Shown piece after piece: positions 34,546 to 45,946 of a stretch of 64,000 nt of DNA (positions are counted from its first letter, which is position 1; every line of letters begins with the position of its first letter). This stretch comes from Thiohalomonas sp963783235 (lineage in GTDB: Bacteria; Pseudomonadota; Gammaproteobacteria; Thiohalomonadales; Thiohalomonadaceae). The translations under genes and the position numbers were made by a program. The stretch covers positions 1 to 64,000 of the forward strand of contig CAWAMN010000001.1 in NCBI GenBank assembly GCA_963783235.1, read 5' to 3'. The notes beneath the pieces are model-generated. The model did no database searches, was not told the origin of the DNA, and worked only from the letters and a program-made list of their open reading frames with translations.

Positions 34546-34992
34546 ATGGCATCCAGTGCAGACGTCCGGGAAGCGGCCATTCGGCTGTTGGCGCGCCGCG
34601 AGCACTCCCGACGGGAGCTGGCCAATAAACTCGGCGCGCGCGGTTTTGACCAGGGGGTTGTGGACTGGACCCTGGATGAGCTCGAGGCCGAACGTCTACT
34701 CTCCGATGAGCGGTTTGCAGAGGTCTTCGTCCGCTCCCGCGCGGACAATGGCTACGGCCCGCTTCGCATCCGCGCCGAGTTGCGGGAGCGGGGTGTGGAC
34801 GATGAAACCATTGACGGGCAGCTGGCCGGGATTGACGCCGACTGGTTCGCCCTGGCCGCAGGGGTGCGCCGCAAGCGGTTCGGTGAGCCGGTGCCGGAAG
34901 CGTTCAAGGAACGCGCCAAACAGATGCGATTCTTGCAGTACCGGGGTTTTGACGGTGAACAGATCCGCGCGGCCATGCGCGGGGACGACTAG
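34546..34992 (+). CDS. recX: Regulatory protein RecX
   Basis: RecX binds RecA filaments and limits their growth. Tandem three-helix motifs are visible: LLARREHSRRELANKLGARGF, DERFAEVFVRSRADNGYGPLRI and MRFLQYRGFDGEQIRAAM. The length is about 148 residues, typical. ATG 34546 is preferred over a TTG nine bases earlier. It follows recA and precedes alaS as in E. coli. Confidence 0.93.
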   Translation: MASSADVREAAIRLLARREHSRRELANKLGARGFDQGVVDWTLDELEAERLLSDERFAEVFVRSRADNGYGPLRIRAELRERGVDDETIDGQLAGIDADWFALAAGVRRKRFGEPVPEAFKERAKQMRFLQYRGFDGEQIRAAMRGDD

Positions 34993-35036
34993 GATTTAAA
35001 ATGGCTTTCCTAACATCTCCAACGGGTTGGAGCTAA

Positions 35037-37679
<2,643 letters not shown>

Positions 37680-37877
37680 ACGAGCAAGCCGCACCGGCAG
37701 GGATGCCGGCCTGATCGACCAAGGCGTATCCACCGGTTGCCTGGACCCTGTCCCCGGCTAGCGCAGGAAATCCCCCGGGGCATTTCATCTCACTGCATTT
37801 TGTAGTTTAATTCACGCCTTTCGCGGCCCGTTTGGCCCTGACAACAACCCGATTCACATCACGACGGATAGTCATCC

Positions 37878-39134
37878 ATGGCCCTGATCGTACAAAAATA
37901 CGGCGGCACCTCGGTCGGCAGCGCTGACCGCATCGAGGAACGTTGGCGCGGAAGGTCATGAAATTCCGCGAGCGTGGCGATGATGTGGTCGTGGTGGTCT
38001 CGGCCATGAGCGGCGAAACCAACCGGCTCACTGATCTGGCCAAGAGCATCATGCCCGAGCCGGATGTCGCGCGAAATGGACGTGCTGCTGTCCACCGGCG
38101 AGCAGGTCACCATCGCACTGCTCGCCATGGCGCTGCAGCAGGACGGGCTGCGCGGCCCGCTCCTACACCGGCTGCCAGGTGCACATCCTCACCGACAGCG
38201 CCCACAGCAAGGCGCGCATCCTGGACATCGACGAGGCACGGGTCCAGTGAGGACCTGGGGGCCGGGCGCGTCGTGGTGGTGGCGGGCTTCCAGGGTGTGG
38301 ACGAACACGGCAACATCACCACCCTGGGGCGGGGCGGCTCGGACACCACCGCCGTCGCGCTGGCGGCGGCGCTGCAAGGCCGACGAGTGCCAGATCTATA
38401 CCGATGTGGATGGGGTCTACACCACCGATCCGCGGGTTGTGTCCGAGGCGCGCCGGCTGGAGCGAGATCACCTTCGAAGAGATGCTGGAGATGGCCAGCC
38501 AGGGCTCCAAGGTGCTGCAGATCCGCGCCGTGGAGTTCGCCGGCAAATACAATGTCCCGCTTGCGGGTACTGTCCTCTTTCCAGGAAGGCCCGGGCACGC
38601 TGATCACGTTACGAGGAAGACGGAATGGAAGAAGCCGCTGATCTCCGGGATCGCCTTCAATCGCGACGAGGCCAAGCTGACCATTCGGGCGTGCCGGATC
38701 AGCCCGGCATCGCCCACCGGATGCTCGGGCCCGATCGGCCGAGGCCAATATCGAGGTCGACATGATCGTGCAGAACGTCGGCGCGGACGGTGCGACGACC
38801 GACTTCACCTTCACTGTCCACCGCAACGACTATGACCATGCAATGGAAGTGCTGCGCAAGACCGCCGAGGACCGTGGGTGCGCGTGAGGTGATCGGGTGA
38901 CAACAAGATCGTCAAAGATCTCGCTGGTCGGGCGTGGGCATGCGCTCCCATGCCGGTATCGCGAGCACCATGTTCGAGGCGCTGGCCAAAGAGGGCATCA
39001 ACATCCGTATGATCTCCACCTCGGAGATCAAGATTTCGGTGGTGATGGACGAAAAATATCTGGAGCTGGGTGTGCGGGCACTGCACAATGCCTTCAAGCT
39101 CGAGCAGGAACCGGTTTCGTCCACCGAAGCGTGA
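37878..39134 (+). CDS. lysC: Aspartate kinase, multiply frameshifted
   Basis: Phosphorylates aspartate, the first step to lysine, threonine and methionine. MALIVQKYGGTSVGSADRI is the catalytic N terminus. Other segments in mixed frames are KVMKFRERGDDVVVVVSAMSG, MDVLLSTGEQVTIALLAMAL, CQIYTDVDGVYTTDPRVV and FEEMLEMASQGSKVLQIRA. The two ACT domains include MRSHAGIASTMFEALAKEG and ISTSEIKISVVMDEKYLE. Insertions occur near 37935, 37945, 38069, 38155, 38245, 38375, 38465, 38563 and at several later points. About 405 residues would be produced if repaired. Its place between alaS and csrA is the usual gammaproteobacterial order. Confidence 0.9.
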
Positions 39135-39200
39135 CTGACAGCACGCTCTGGGCGTACAGGTTGGAATCGACAGCACTCTGTGGCGGATGGGCTGTCGAAT

Positions 39201-39260
39201 AGGAAGGCGTGGTAGTAGCCACGCATGGAAAAACGGATTGTACTGAGGAGATTGTAGACC
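39201..39260 (+). promoter_or_regulatory. csrA leader with hairpin and GGA sites
   Basis: The leader has a hairpin GCGTGG-TAGTAG-CCACGC (39207-39224), a GGA just before it (39202-39204) and a GGA inside the ribosome site TGAGGAG (39247-39249). CsrA is known to repress its own mRNA by binding such sites, so autoregulation is plausible. Confidence 0.5.
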
Positions 39261-39446
39261 ATGTTGATTTTGACTCGGCGGGTGGGTGAAACGCTCGTGA
39301 TTGGGGACGAGGTGACCGTGACGGTTCTGGGCATCAAGGGAAACCAGGTCCGCATCGGTGTGAATGCGCCCAAGGACGTCTCCGTGCATCGCGAGGAGAT
39401 CTATGAGCGGATTCAGCGTGAAAAAAAGGGTGAAGAAACGGCTTAG
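39261..39446 (+). CDS. csrA: Carbon storage regulator CsrA
   Basis: Dimeric RNA-binding protein that controls translation and stability of mRNAs with GGA motifs. MLILTRRVGETLVIGDEV, with key residues Leu4 and Arg6, and the C-terminal VHREEIYERIQ are diagnostic; Arg44 of the RNA-binding face corresponds to the Arg in this last segment. The length of 61 residues is normal. GAGGAG precedes the ATG. The CsrB-like RNA at 24976 and the GGA-hairpin array in addB are candidate partners in the same window. Confidence 0.97.
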   Translation: MLILTRRVGETLVIGDEVTVTVLGIKGNQVRIGVNAPKDVSVHREEIYERIQREKKGEETA

Positions 39447-39505
39447 TAGGCAATAAGGCCCTTTACGTTGGCCCTACTGATTTAGTATCCTTTCGCGCTC
39501 GTTAA

Positions 39506-39597
39506 GGAGAGATGGCCGAGCGGCTGAAGGCGCTCCCCTGCTAAGGGAGTATGGGGTTAATACCCCATCGAGGGTTCGAATCCCTCTCTCTCCGCCA
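39506..39597 (+). tRNA. tRNA-Ser (GCU)
   Basis: A 92-base gene including encoded CCA. The acceptor stem GGAGAGA pairs with TCTCTCC. Anticodon GCT lies in the loop CTGCTAA. The long variable arm (ATGGGGTTAATACCCCAT) is typical of class II tRNA-Ser, and the T arm has GGTTCGAATCC. It lies 59 bases after csrA, its usual neighbour. Confidence 0.97.
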
Positions 39598-39651
39598 TTA
39601 AAACGGCTCCATTTTGGTGCTGCGAAGCCTTCAAAATAGCGGTCAACTCGC

Positions 39652-39680
39652 TTGACAGAAGTGGGGAGCTTCACCATAAT
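39652..39680 (+). promoter_or_regulatory. Sigma-70 promoter for tRNA-Arg
   Basis: TTGACA (39652-39657) and CATAAT (39675-39680) with exactly 17 bases between them, ending 14 bases before the tRNA. It is the best consensus promoter seen in the window. Confidence 0.85.
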
Positions 39681-39694
39681 GCACAGCCTTTTCA

Positions 39695-39771
39695 GCGCCC
39701 GTAGCTCAGCTGGATAGAGTACCTGGCTACGAACCAGGCGGTCGGAGGTTCGAATCCTCGCGGGCGCGCCA
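39695..39771 (+). tRNA. tRNA-Arg (ACG)
   Basis: A 77-base gene with encoded CCA. The acceptor stem GCGCCCG pairs with CGGGCGC; the anticodon loop CTACGAA gives ACG, read as ICG after deamination. The T loop TTCGAAT is normal. Integrase-encoding DNA begins 72 bases downstream, so its 3' end is the likely attachment site of that element. Confidence 0.97.
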
Positions 39772-39843
39772 TTTTTCAAGAACTTACGAGCCCCCGAGAG
39801 GGGGCACTGTCCCATAAAACGCGATTTGTCCCATAGATTCGGG

Positions 39844-40926
39844 CTAATCACCCCTGTTTTTTCCCACCCACACGCTCTCGTTGGGCACCACCACCTCGGG
39901 CTTTCTCCGGTAAACCTGCTGGGTGATTCGGCTATCGGCATGGGACAACAGGGCTCGGGCGTGCTCTAGGTCAAGCGCATCACTCGCCGCCTTGGCTCGT
40001 AGGTCGCGCTCTTGGAACCGATCCTCAACATCTGTCTCGGCTATCACCCGGTCCATAAACCGTTGCCACATGGAGTCCCAGGCGTTGGCTTTGCCGGTCT
40101 TGTCGTTGAGGTAGGGCTTGCCCTCCTTGGTACTGAACAGGTATTCACTGAGGTCGAGCGGGCGGGTGGTCTTCACCAGCGCCACCGCTTGGCGCAGGCC
40201 CTCACTCCAGGCGTAGATGGTACGTTTGCCGGAGGATTTCTTGACCTTTCCACGTTGGATGTGGATGCCATCCTCGCGCAGGTCGCGCTCACGCAAGCGC
40301 AATAGGGTGCTGCGGTCCATGCCAGTCATTAACTTGAGGATGATGTAGGCTTGGATCATCCTTACTGAGCCGCGCTTTCGCATGGCAGGGAGTGATAGGG
40401 CCGCGTCGATCTCCCAGTCCTCCACAAGTCGGTCGCGGACGGGCTCCCCCGGTAGAACGACCTCCTTCTTGTAGGGGTGCTTGTCAATCAACCCCCACTC
40501 CACGGCCTTAGTGAACGCATGGGACAACACCTCCAGCTCACGTTTGGCGGCGGTCTTGGCGGTGCGGGCGTTGTAGTAGCGGTAGATGTGCAGCGGCTTT
40601 ATGTCGAGGAGCCGGGCCGAGCCAAAGGTTTTGATGAGGGCCTTGATTTGGCGGTGGTTCTCCTCTTGGCTCTTAGGGGCCTTATCGGGGACCACCTCCA
40701 GGGCGTAGCGCTCCAACAGTTGGGCGATATCGGTGGGGTCTTCGATGTGCTCCATCTTATTGGCCCAAACGCGAAACGCCTCAGAGAGCTTCGCCCCAAG
40801 GCGAAACTCCTTTTTTCCATCCCAGTGGCGCTCTTGGCCGGGGGGTACTCGGTAGTAGTAGGCACCATTTTTGTAGCGCCAGCGGGTGGGGAGGCCCTCA
40901 TTGGGCTTACTGCGGGGTTTAGGCAT
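39844..40926 (-). CDS. int: Phage-type tyrosine integrase
   Basis: Site-specific recombinase of about 360 residues. An Arm/SAM-like N-terminal part (KNGAYYYRVPPG, ALIKTFGSARLLDIKPLHIYRYYNAR) precedes the catalytic domain. Box I shows LMTGMDRSTLLRLRERDL with the catalytic Arg. The C-terminal boxes are diverged: QERDLRAKAASD and LLSHADSRITQQVYRR with the nucleophile Tyr. ATG 40926 is used; a TTG five codons earlier overlaps the upstream stop. Its 3' end faces tRNA-Arg, as in many integrated elements. Confidence 0.88.
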   Translation of the reverse strand: MPKPRSKPNEGLPTRWRYKNGAYYYRVPPGQERHWDGKKEFRLGAKLSEAFRVWANKMEHIEDPTDIAQLLERYALEVVPDKAPKSQEENHRQIKALIKTFGSARLLDIKPLHIYRYYNARTAKTAAKRELEVLSHAFTKAVEWGLIDKHPYKKEVVLPGEPVRDRLVEDWEIDAALSLPAMRKRGSVRMIQAYIILKLMTGMDRSTLLRLRERDLREDGIHIQRGKVKKSSGKRTIYAWSEGLRQAVALVKTTRPLDLSEYLFSTKEGKPYLNDKTGKANAWDSMWQRFMDRVIAETDVEDRFQERDLRAKAASDALDLEHARALLSHADSRITQQVYRRKPEVVVPNESVWVGKNRGD

Positions 40927-40937
40927 AGCAGGGTCAC

Positions 40938-41153
40938 TCAATCAATAGTATCTAAGTCAATAGACCACTCCTTGGCTGCGGGTTTCCCTTTGACATCATG
41001 CCCCAGTTCGGACTCAACGTGCGAGCGCAACACCACAGGGCTCCCATCGGGGCGGGTCTTGTGGTCAATCCCCATAGCCCGTAACGCCCTCACTTGGGCG
41101 CGGCGCTGCTTGCGCTTGGTGAGCGCCCGCACTTCATCCTCACTCAGGAACAT
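40938..41153 (-). CDS. DUF4224 small phage protein, possible excisionase-like
   Basis: A 71-residue protein starting MFLSEDEVRALTKRKQRRAQ and containing RALRAMGIDHKTRPDGSPVV, the DUF4224 pattern found beside phage integrases. The predicted helix-turn-helix-like fold suggests DNA binding, perhaps in excision. Its ATG overlaps the upstream stop (ATGA), and its own stop overlaps the integrase TTG codon. Confidence 0.75.
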   Translation of the reverse strand: MFLSEDEVRALTKRKQRRAQVRALRAMGIDHKTRPDGSPVVLRSHVESELGHDVKGKPAAKEWSIDLDTID

Positions 41154-41452
41154 CAGCCCTCCCCGTGTTCCTCGGGTTCCTTCTTGGCCAGCGGTGCGCC
41201 GGGGAACTCGAACGTGAATGCGTACAGGTCCGACACCGCCCCCTCTACATCGGTGGCGTCCCCCACGGGGTTGCAGATCGTCTCCCGCCCCCCATCCCGG
41301 TCGGTGCGGGACCACAGGGTGGCGTGACAGGCGAGGGTGCCGTCCTCCGTGCCGAACACTTGGAGGGCTACGTGCCGCCCGTCTTTGACGAGCTGGCGCA
41401 TCATTGCATCGGTGAGGTCGATTCCGGCGAAGTCTTCGGGCATGTATCTCAT
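41153..41452 (-). CDS. Hypothetical prophage protein
   Basis: About 99 residues, acidic, starting MRYMPEDFAGIDLTDAMMRQL. No family is recognised. The start ATG overlaps the stop of the preceding gene by four bases and the stop overlaps the DUF4224 start, so it belongs to one translationally coupled chain. The C terminus KKEPEEHGEG is polar. Confidence 0.6.
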   Translation of the reverse strand: MRYMPEDFAGIDLTDAMMRQLVKDGRHVALQVFGTEDGTLACHATLWSRTDRDGGRETICNPVGDATDVEGAVSDLYAFTFEFPGAPLAKKEPEEHGEG

Positions 41453-41733
41453 AGCGTGTACCACGTCATCATTTGGGTTAGGTTAATGTTGCATTGGCGG
41501 CGCTCCCCCCGGCGGACCCGCCCCCGGTTGTGGAGGTCGGACAGTCGCCGTTGGGTCTCGTGGTGGCCGAGTCCGGTCAGCTCCCCCAGCTCCCCGGCGG
41601 TCGAGCCGGGCATCAGCTCTACCCAGCGGGCGACAAGCTGACAGTGCGAGGCCCGCTTGCCCGAGTCGTTCATGTGGCGCTCGGCCTCGTGGGAGGTCTC
41701 CGGGTCGGTGGTGCGGGATGCAGGGTTATTCAT
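41449..41733 (-). CDS. Winged-helix-like prophage protein
   Basis: A 94-residue protein. TTDPETSHEAERHMNDSGKR is a segment common in small phage proteins. The following WVELMPGSTAGELGELTGLGH and ETQRRLSDLHNRGRVRRG look like a winged helix with a recognition helix and wing. DNA binding is likely but unproven; it might regulate the element. The start ATG overlaps the upstream gene by eight bases. Confidence 0.65.
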   Translation of the reverse strand: MNNPASRTTDPETSHEAERHMNDSGKRASHCQLVARWVELMPGSTAGELGELTGLGHHETQRRLSDLHNRGRVRRGERRQCNINLTQMMTWYTL

Positions 41734-42523
41734 CGTTGGTCTCCTTCATCACTTTTCTTTCTTTCACCGGGCCTCGGCCCCGGATGTGGGGGTTCCACCA
41801 GTACAGGCCGGAGCGGCGCTGCTTGAAGTGACCGCGCACGTAGTGGGCGGAGATGTCCTTTCGGGTCTCAACGTGCCCGTAGTCACCCACCTGCTCCACC
41901 TCACCGATGCTGATCACGGTGTAGGCGCTGCGCCGGGTGACCCCGCCGGTCTTCTTCTTCTCGGTTCGCCGCCTGCGCCGCCCCAGGGTGGTGAGGTTCA
42001 CGGGGGGCACGCGGGTGGAGTCCACCCCCGTTCGGGCGTTTAACACTGTGTGCCACGCGAACAGCAAAGGGGAGATTTCTACGGACGCTTCACTAACGGT
42101 CTCGGGGAACTTGGTCAAAGTTGAATGCACCACCTCTTGGTAGCGGTGTGGTGGCACACTGCTTTTTTCCAACTCGGCGGTAAATGTGGGCGAGGGCACG
42201 ATTGTAGCGGGGACCGCCACATCATCAGTCACGTAGACCTGTGCCGTTGGCACGCCCATTTGCAGTAACGACTCAGGGGGGTTGAGTAGAAACATCCAAA
42301 ATGATGCCTCTAGCGGCACCTCTACCCCCTCACCGAACTGCCAGCACGGCCAAAATGTAAGCGCGGCACCCCCGCCATCCGCGTAGCGCATCTCGGTGAT
42401 GTAGGCACCAATGCGGGTAATCGGGCGTATGGTGGAGTCGCTCCGAGTGAACGGCTCTCTGAGAGCTTTGACCTCATCCGTTAGGGGTAACTCTACGAAC
42501 ACGCTAGAGTAAGGGAGGCGCAA
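41726..42523 (-). CDS. Hypothetical prophage protein, 5' end uncertain
   Basis: About 265 residues from TTG 42523, but the frame stays open to about 42602 without an ATG and no ribosome site precedes the TTG. The N terminus may therefore have been cut by recombination at the element border. A basic stretch GRRRRRTEKKKTGG and a C-terminal VRGHFKQRRSG...YWWNPHIRGRG are notable; the latter pattern occurs in phage proteins of unknown role. It heads the chained minus-strand genes. Confidence 0.55.
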   Translation of the reverse strand: MRLPYSSVFVELPLTDEVKALREPFTRSDSTIRPITRIGAYITEMRYADGGGAALTFWPCWQFGEGVEVPLEASFWMFLLNPPESLLQMGVPTAQVYVTDDVAVPATIVPSPTFTAELEKSSVPPHRYQEVVHSTLTKFPETVSEASVEISPLLFAWHTVLNARTGVDSTRVPPVNLTTLGRRRRRTEKKKTGGVTRRSAYTVISIGEVEQVGDYGHVETRKDISAHYVRGHFKQRRSGLYWWNPHIRGRGPVKERKVMKETNDE

Positions 42524-42631
42524 CGTGGCGAAGTCGGGCGCGTGGTCGTGCTTTCGACAGCTGTAAGTAGGGCGGGAAGACGCGCTTCCCGACCCACGAA
42601 GCTATCGATCCTTGCAATGAAACTTAACTGA

Positions 42632-42817
42632 TCAATAAATCCGACGCGTGGTGCGACGGGCCACGCCGGCTGCACTGCCCGGCGTCAGCGGCATGCCGAT
42701 CACCGCTTCGGCATCCGTGATCGGCGACCATTGAGGACTGTTGCCACTACCGGAAATCAGAACCCCGGCAGCGAGAATGCCCACGAACACCACTAGGGAC
42801 AAATAGAGGGTTTTCAT
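42632..42817 (-). CDS. Small exported or anchored protein
   Basis: A 61-residue protein with an N-terminal hydrophobic segment (LYLSLVVFVGILAAGVLIS) followed by a short polar region ending RRTTRRIY. It could be a signal anchor or a cleaved peptide. Its ATG overlaps the stop of the DUF2092 gene (ATGA), so they are coupled. The function is unknown. Confidence 0.6.
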   Translation of the reverse strand: MKTLYLSLVVFVGILAAGVLISGSGNSPQWSPITDAEAVIGMPLTPGSAAGVARRTTRRIY

Positions 42818-43620
42818 TGGCGCTTCTCCTCCAATGCTGCAAATTCCTGAACTTTTTCCGCCACTTCGGTAATGGCCACTTTCCGGGCCCCTTCCGGTGG
42901 CGAAAACGCAAACCGCTGATCGTCGAATTCGGGGTCGGTATCCCAGTCCCTGAAGATGATGATGTATTCAGGGGATTGGGGCTGGTTTTTGCTCGTGATG
43001 ACATACTTCATGGGCAGCGGTTTATCGTCCGCACGCACCCAAAGTTGCCAGTCCACCTCGTTCTCCTTGAACGCAATCTGATGGCACTTGACGCCGCCGA
43101 CATACGTCGTGCCGAGATAGCCGCTATCCTCGATGCCCTTCGACAGTACCTCGTAAGGCTTGGCAAACAGAAGATCGGCGGCGGGCGCCGGAATGCCGGT
43201 CTCTTTCTCGTAAGCAAGAAGAGCGTCGTCGATGGTGCCCGGAACCTCCACCTGCGCATAGGCATCGGCGCGGTTTCCGAGAATCGTCAGAGTCTCTCCG
43301 TCATAGATGAATTCGGCATCCGAGAACATCCCTTTGCGTTCGATGCGGAAGCGGGACGGCCGATCCATTTCCAGCGTTCCGTAACTGGTCGCCTGAAGCT
43401 TCATACCCTCCTTTGTGACCACTTCCAGGGCGATATCCGCATTGGCGCTGAGCGCTTGGGTACTGCCCATGTATGAAGACATCGACCTCAGAATGTCCTC
43501 CGCAGATGGTGCATCTTTTTCCTGGGCCAGTGCCGGGGCAGCCATCGAAACGCCGGCCACCAGCGGTATCGACAGCATCCTGAGCAAGGCTGTCCGGAAC
43601 GTCCATGTAATCGGGTTCAT
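42814..43620 (-). CDS. DUF2092 family periplasmic protein
   Basis: About 268 residues. The signal peptide ends APALA before QEKD. The mature part has AEDILRSMSSYMGSTQALS and the beta-rich DUF2092 pattern (GTLEMDRPSRFRIERKGMFSD cut into its key parts FRIER and FIYDGETLTIL), a LolA/LppX-like fold that may bind a lipid or hydrophobic ligand. ATG 43620 has GGAGG about nine bases upstream; the longer open frame upstream is not coding. It follows the surface-antigen-like gene by 91 bases. Confidence 0.8.
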   Translation of the reverse strand: MNPITWTFRTALLRMLSIPLVAGVSMAAPALAQEKDAPSAEDILRSMSSYMGSTQALSANADIALEVVTKEGMKLQATSYGTLEMDRPSRFRIERKGMFSDAEFIYDGETLTILGNRADAYAQVEVPGTIDDALLAYEKETGIPAPAADLLFAKPYEVLSKGIEDSGYLGTTYVGGVKCHQIAFKENEVDWQLWVRADDKPLPMKYVITSKNQPQSPEYIIIFRDWDTDPEFDDQRFAFSPPEGARKVAITEVAEKVQEFAALEEKRQ

Positions 43621-43711
43621 AACACGGGTACCTCCTTCGGGTTGAGCGTCGGATCGTTGGACCCTTGAGTCGGGTTTAGTTGAGCCGCTATTGGGCGTCA
43701 ATAGTGAGCCG

Positions 43712-44086
43712 CTAACCGCCTGGTACGGGCGAGGCAATCTTCCAGGTACCATCCGGCATTTTGCAGAACCAGAATTCGGACTGTTCAGACTGCCCCTCGG
43801 CTTGGTTGACGACGCGCAGCATCCGGCATTCGCGGCCACCCGTCCGATCGGTTCTGGTGGGCGTCACCGTTCCCGATGCACCGGTGTCCGGGTTTTGCCA
43901 GGGGACCTCCGAACCATCGGCACGCTGCTCCAGCGCCTCCTTCCGGGCTGCGGCGAAAAGGGAAATATCCTCCTCACTGAATCGGCTCAGGGGCGAATCC
44001 TCCAGGGCCGGGGACCACGTTTGCGCATAGGCGGACATCGCGGCGAACCCGATCAGCGCCATCAGCACGATCAGTGACTCTTTCAT
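43712..44086 (-). CDS. RT0821/Lpp0805-like surface antigen family protein
   Basis: A 124-residue exported protein; the signal peptide ends MSAYA before QTWSP. The C-terminal part has WQNPDTGASGTVTPTR, a CRMLRVV segment and FCKMPDGTWKI, a pattern of small surface antigen-like proteins (COG4520). Two cysteines could form a disulfide. AGGAGGT overlaps the stop codon of the GH15 gene, so translation is coupled to it. Confidence 0.65.
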   Translation of the reverse strand: MKESLIVLMALIGFAAMSAYAQTWSPALEDSPLSRFSEEDISLFAAARKEALEQRADGSEVPWQNPDTGASGTVTPTRTDRTGGRECRMLRVVNQAEGQSEQSEFWFCKMPDGTWKIASPVPGG

Positions 44087-44095
44087 CGACACCTC

Positions 44096-45946
44096 CTAAG
44101 CCTGTTTTCTAACACCGCCACCCGCTTCCCGCCCTCCCCGGACGACGTCCCACGGGTTCCGGCCTTGGCGAATCGAATCGATCACGTTGGCTGTGAAGAT
44201 CAGCGCAAGGTGCGAGAAGCCCTGAGGAAAGTTGCCGACTTGGCGCTGCAGTCTGGGCTCATACTCCTCGGCCAGCAGCCCAAGGTGGTTTCGCAGTCCG
44301 AGCAGCCGCTCGAAAAGCGCCTCCGCCTCGTCGAGCCGGCCCTGGAAGGCGTAGTTGTCGGCCAGCCAGAAGCTGCAGGCCAGAAAGGCCCCCTCATCGC
44401 CGGGCAGCCCGTCCGTGCCGCTTTTCGTGCTGTAGCGCAGGACGAAACCGTCGTGAAGCAGTTCCTTTTCGATCGCAGCGACGGTTCCCAGCATGCGCGG
44501 GTCGTCTGCCGGGAGAAAGCCGACGTGCGGAATGATGAGCACGCTGGCGTCGAGCTCATCGCTGCCGTAGGACTGCGTAAAGGCGTTCTTGCGGGCGTTG
44601 AAACCGCGCTGGCACACCTCCTCGTGGATCCGGGCACGCACTACGTGCAGATGCCTGACCAGATCGCCGCTCTCTTCGCCGAAGACGCCGAACTCCTCGA
44701 CCGTCCTGATCGCGCGGTCGACGGCGACCCAGGCCATGATCTTCGAGTGGGTGAAGTGGCGCCGGCCCCCACGCACCTCCCAGATGCCGTCGTCCGGCCG
44801 CTGCCAGGCGCCCTCGACGAAATCGATCATGGCGCGGAGCCACTCCGGACCGCCGGGCAGGCTCGGCAGGCCCATCTGCCGTCCGGCGTAGAGGCTGGAC
44901 AGGACCTCGCCATAGACGTCGAGTTGAAATTGGTCCGAGGCGGCGTTGCCGACATGAACGGGGCGCGAATCCTCGTAGCCGGGCAGCCACTCCAGGTCGA
45001 ATTCCGTCAGCCGGCGGCCGCCATCGATGTCGTACATAATTTGCAGGTTCTCCGGCGCTGCGGCGGTTGCGCGGAACAGCCAGTCGCGGAATGCCGCCGC
45101 CTCCTCGGAGTAGCCGCCTATCATCAGGGCGTCCAGTGTGAGGCTCGCATCGCGCAACCAACAGAAGCGATAGTCCCAGTTGCGCACGCCGCCGATCGAC
45201 TCCGGCAGCGAGGTGGTCAGCGCCGCAACGATTCCACCGGTGGGTGCATAGATGAGCCCCTTGAGTGTCAGAAGCGACCGCAGCACCGTCTCCCGGTGGT
45301 TGCCCTGGTAACGGCACCGGTCCGCGAACTCCCGCCAATAGCTCTCGGTGGCGTTCAGTTCCTTCTCGACAAAGAGTGCCGCCGGCAGTGGCTCGTGCGA
45401 CGGATACCAGGACAACTGGAAGGGGACCCGTTCGCCCTTTTTGACGGTCAGGTAGGCCGCCACGTAGTCGTCACGCCGTTCCATAGCCGCCGGGGTAAAC
45501 AGCGCAGCGGCATCGGGTCCGGCGGTCAGGGTGAGGCAGCGGGAGGTAGGGCTCACCATCGGCTTCTCTTTGCCGTACCCGAAGCGGACCCGGAGCAGTG
45601 TCTCTACGGAGACCTCCCCCTCGAGCCCTTCAACCAGGCGCAATACATGGCAATTCCCGTCGCCATCCACCGGCATGAAGTCGGTGACACGCAGACTCCC
45701 TCCATCGCAAATGAAATCGGTTTCCAGAATCAGCGTGTCGCCGCGATACTGCTGGCGTACCTCGCGCACGGCCTGCGTGGGACGCACCAACCATCGGCCG
45801 TGTTCGTCATAGCCGAGCAGCGAGGCGAAACAGGCGTCGGAGTCGAAGCGGGGCGCGCACAGCCAGTCGATATCGCCGCTGCGCGAGACCAGCGCCCCGG
45901 TGCGGAGGTTGCTGATGAATCCGTAATCCTCGATCTTCAGTGCCAT
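44096..45946 (-). CDS. Glycoside hydrolase family 15 protein
   Basis: A 616-residue enzyme of the glucoamylase/trehalase type. The N-terminal beta-sandwich begins MALKIEDYGFISNLRTGALV and includes IDWLCAPRFDS. The (alpha/alpha)6 barrel has GVRNWDYRFCWLRDAS, the family hallmark, and a C-terminal TYGSDELDAS-like catalytic region (here SYGSDELDASVL). There is no signal peptide, so it acts in the cytosol. The substrate may be trehalose or another alpha-glucoside. It overlaps zwf by ten bases. Confidence 0.9.
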   Translation of the reverse strand: MALKIEDYGFISNLRTGALVSRSGDIDWLCAPRFDSDACFASLLGYDEHGRWLVRPTQAVREVRQQYRGDTLILETDFICDGGSLRVTDFMPVDGDGNCHVLRLVEGLEGEVSVETLLRVRFGYGKEKPMVSPTSRCLTLTAGPDAAALFTPAAMERRDDYVAAYLTVKKGERVPFQLSWYPSHEPLPAALFVEKELNATESYWREFADRCRYQGNHRETVLRSLLTLKGLIYAPTGGIVAALTTSLPESIGGVRNWDYRFCWLRDASLTLDALMIGGYSEEAAAFRDWLFRATAAAPENLQIMYDIDGGRRLTEFDLEWLPGYEDSRPVHVGNAASDQFQLDVYGEVLSSLYAGRQMGLPSLPGGPEWLRAMIDFVEGAWQRPDDGIWEVRGGRRHFTHSKIMAWVAVDRAIRTVEEFGVFGEESGDLVRHLHVVRARIHEEVCQRGFNARKNAFTQSYGSDELDASVLIIPHVGFLPADDPRMLGTVAAIEKELLHDGFVLRYSTKSGTDGLPGDEGAFLACSFWLADNYAFQGRLDEAEALFERLLGLRNHLGLLAEEYEPRLQRQVGNFPQGFSHLALIFTANVIDSIRQGRNPWDVVRGGREAGGGVRKQA

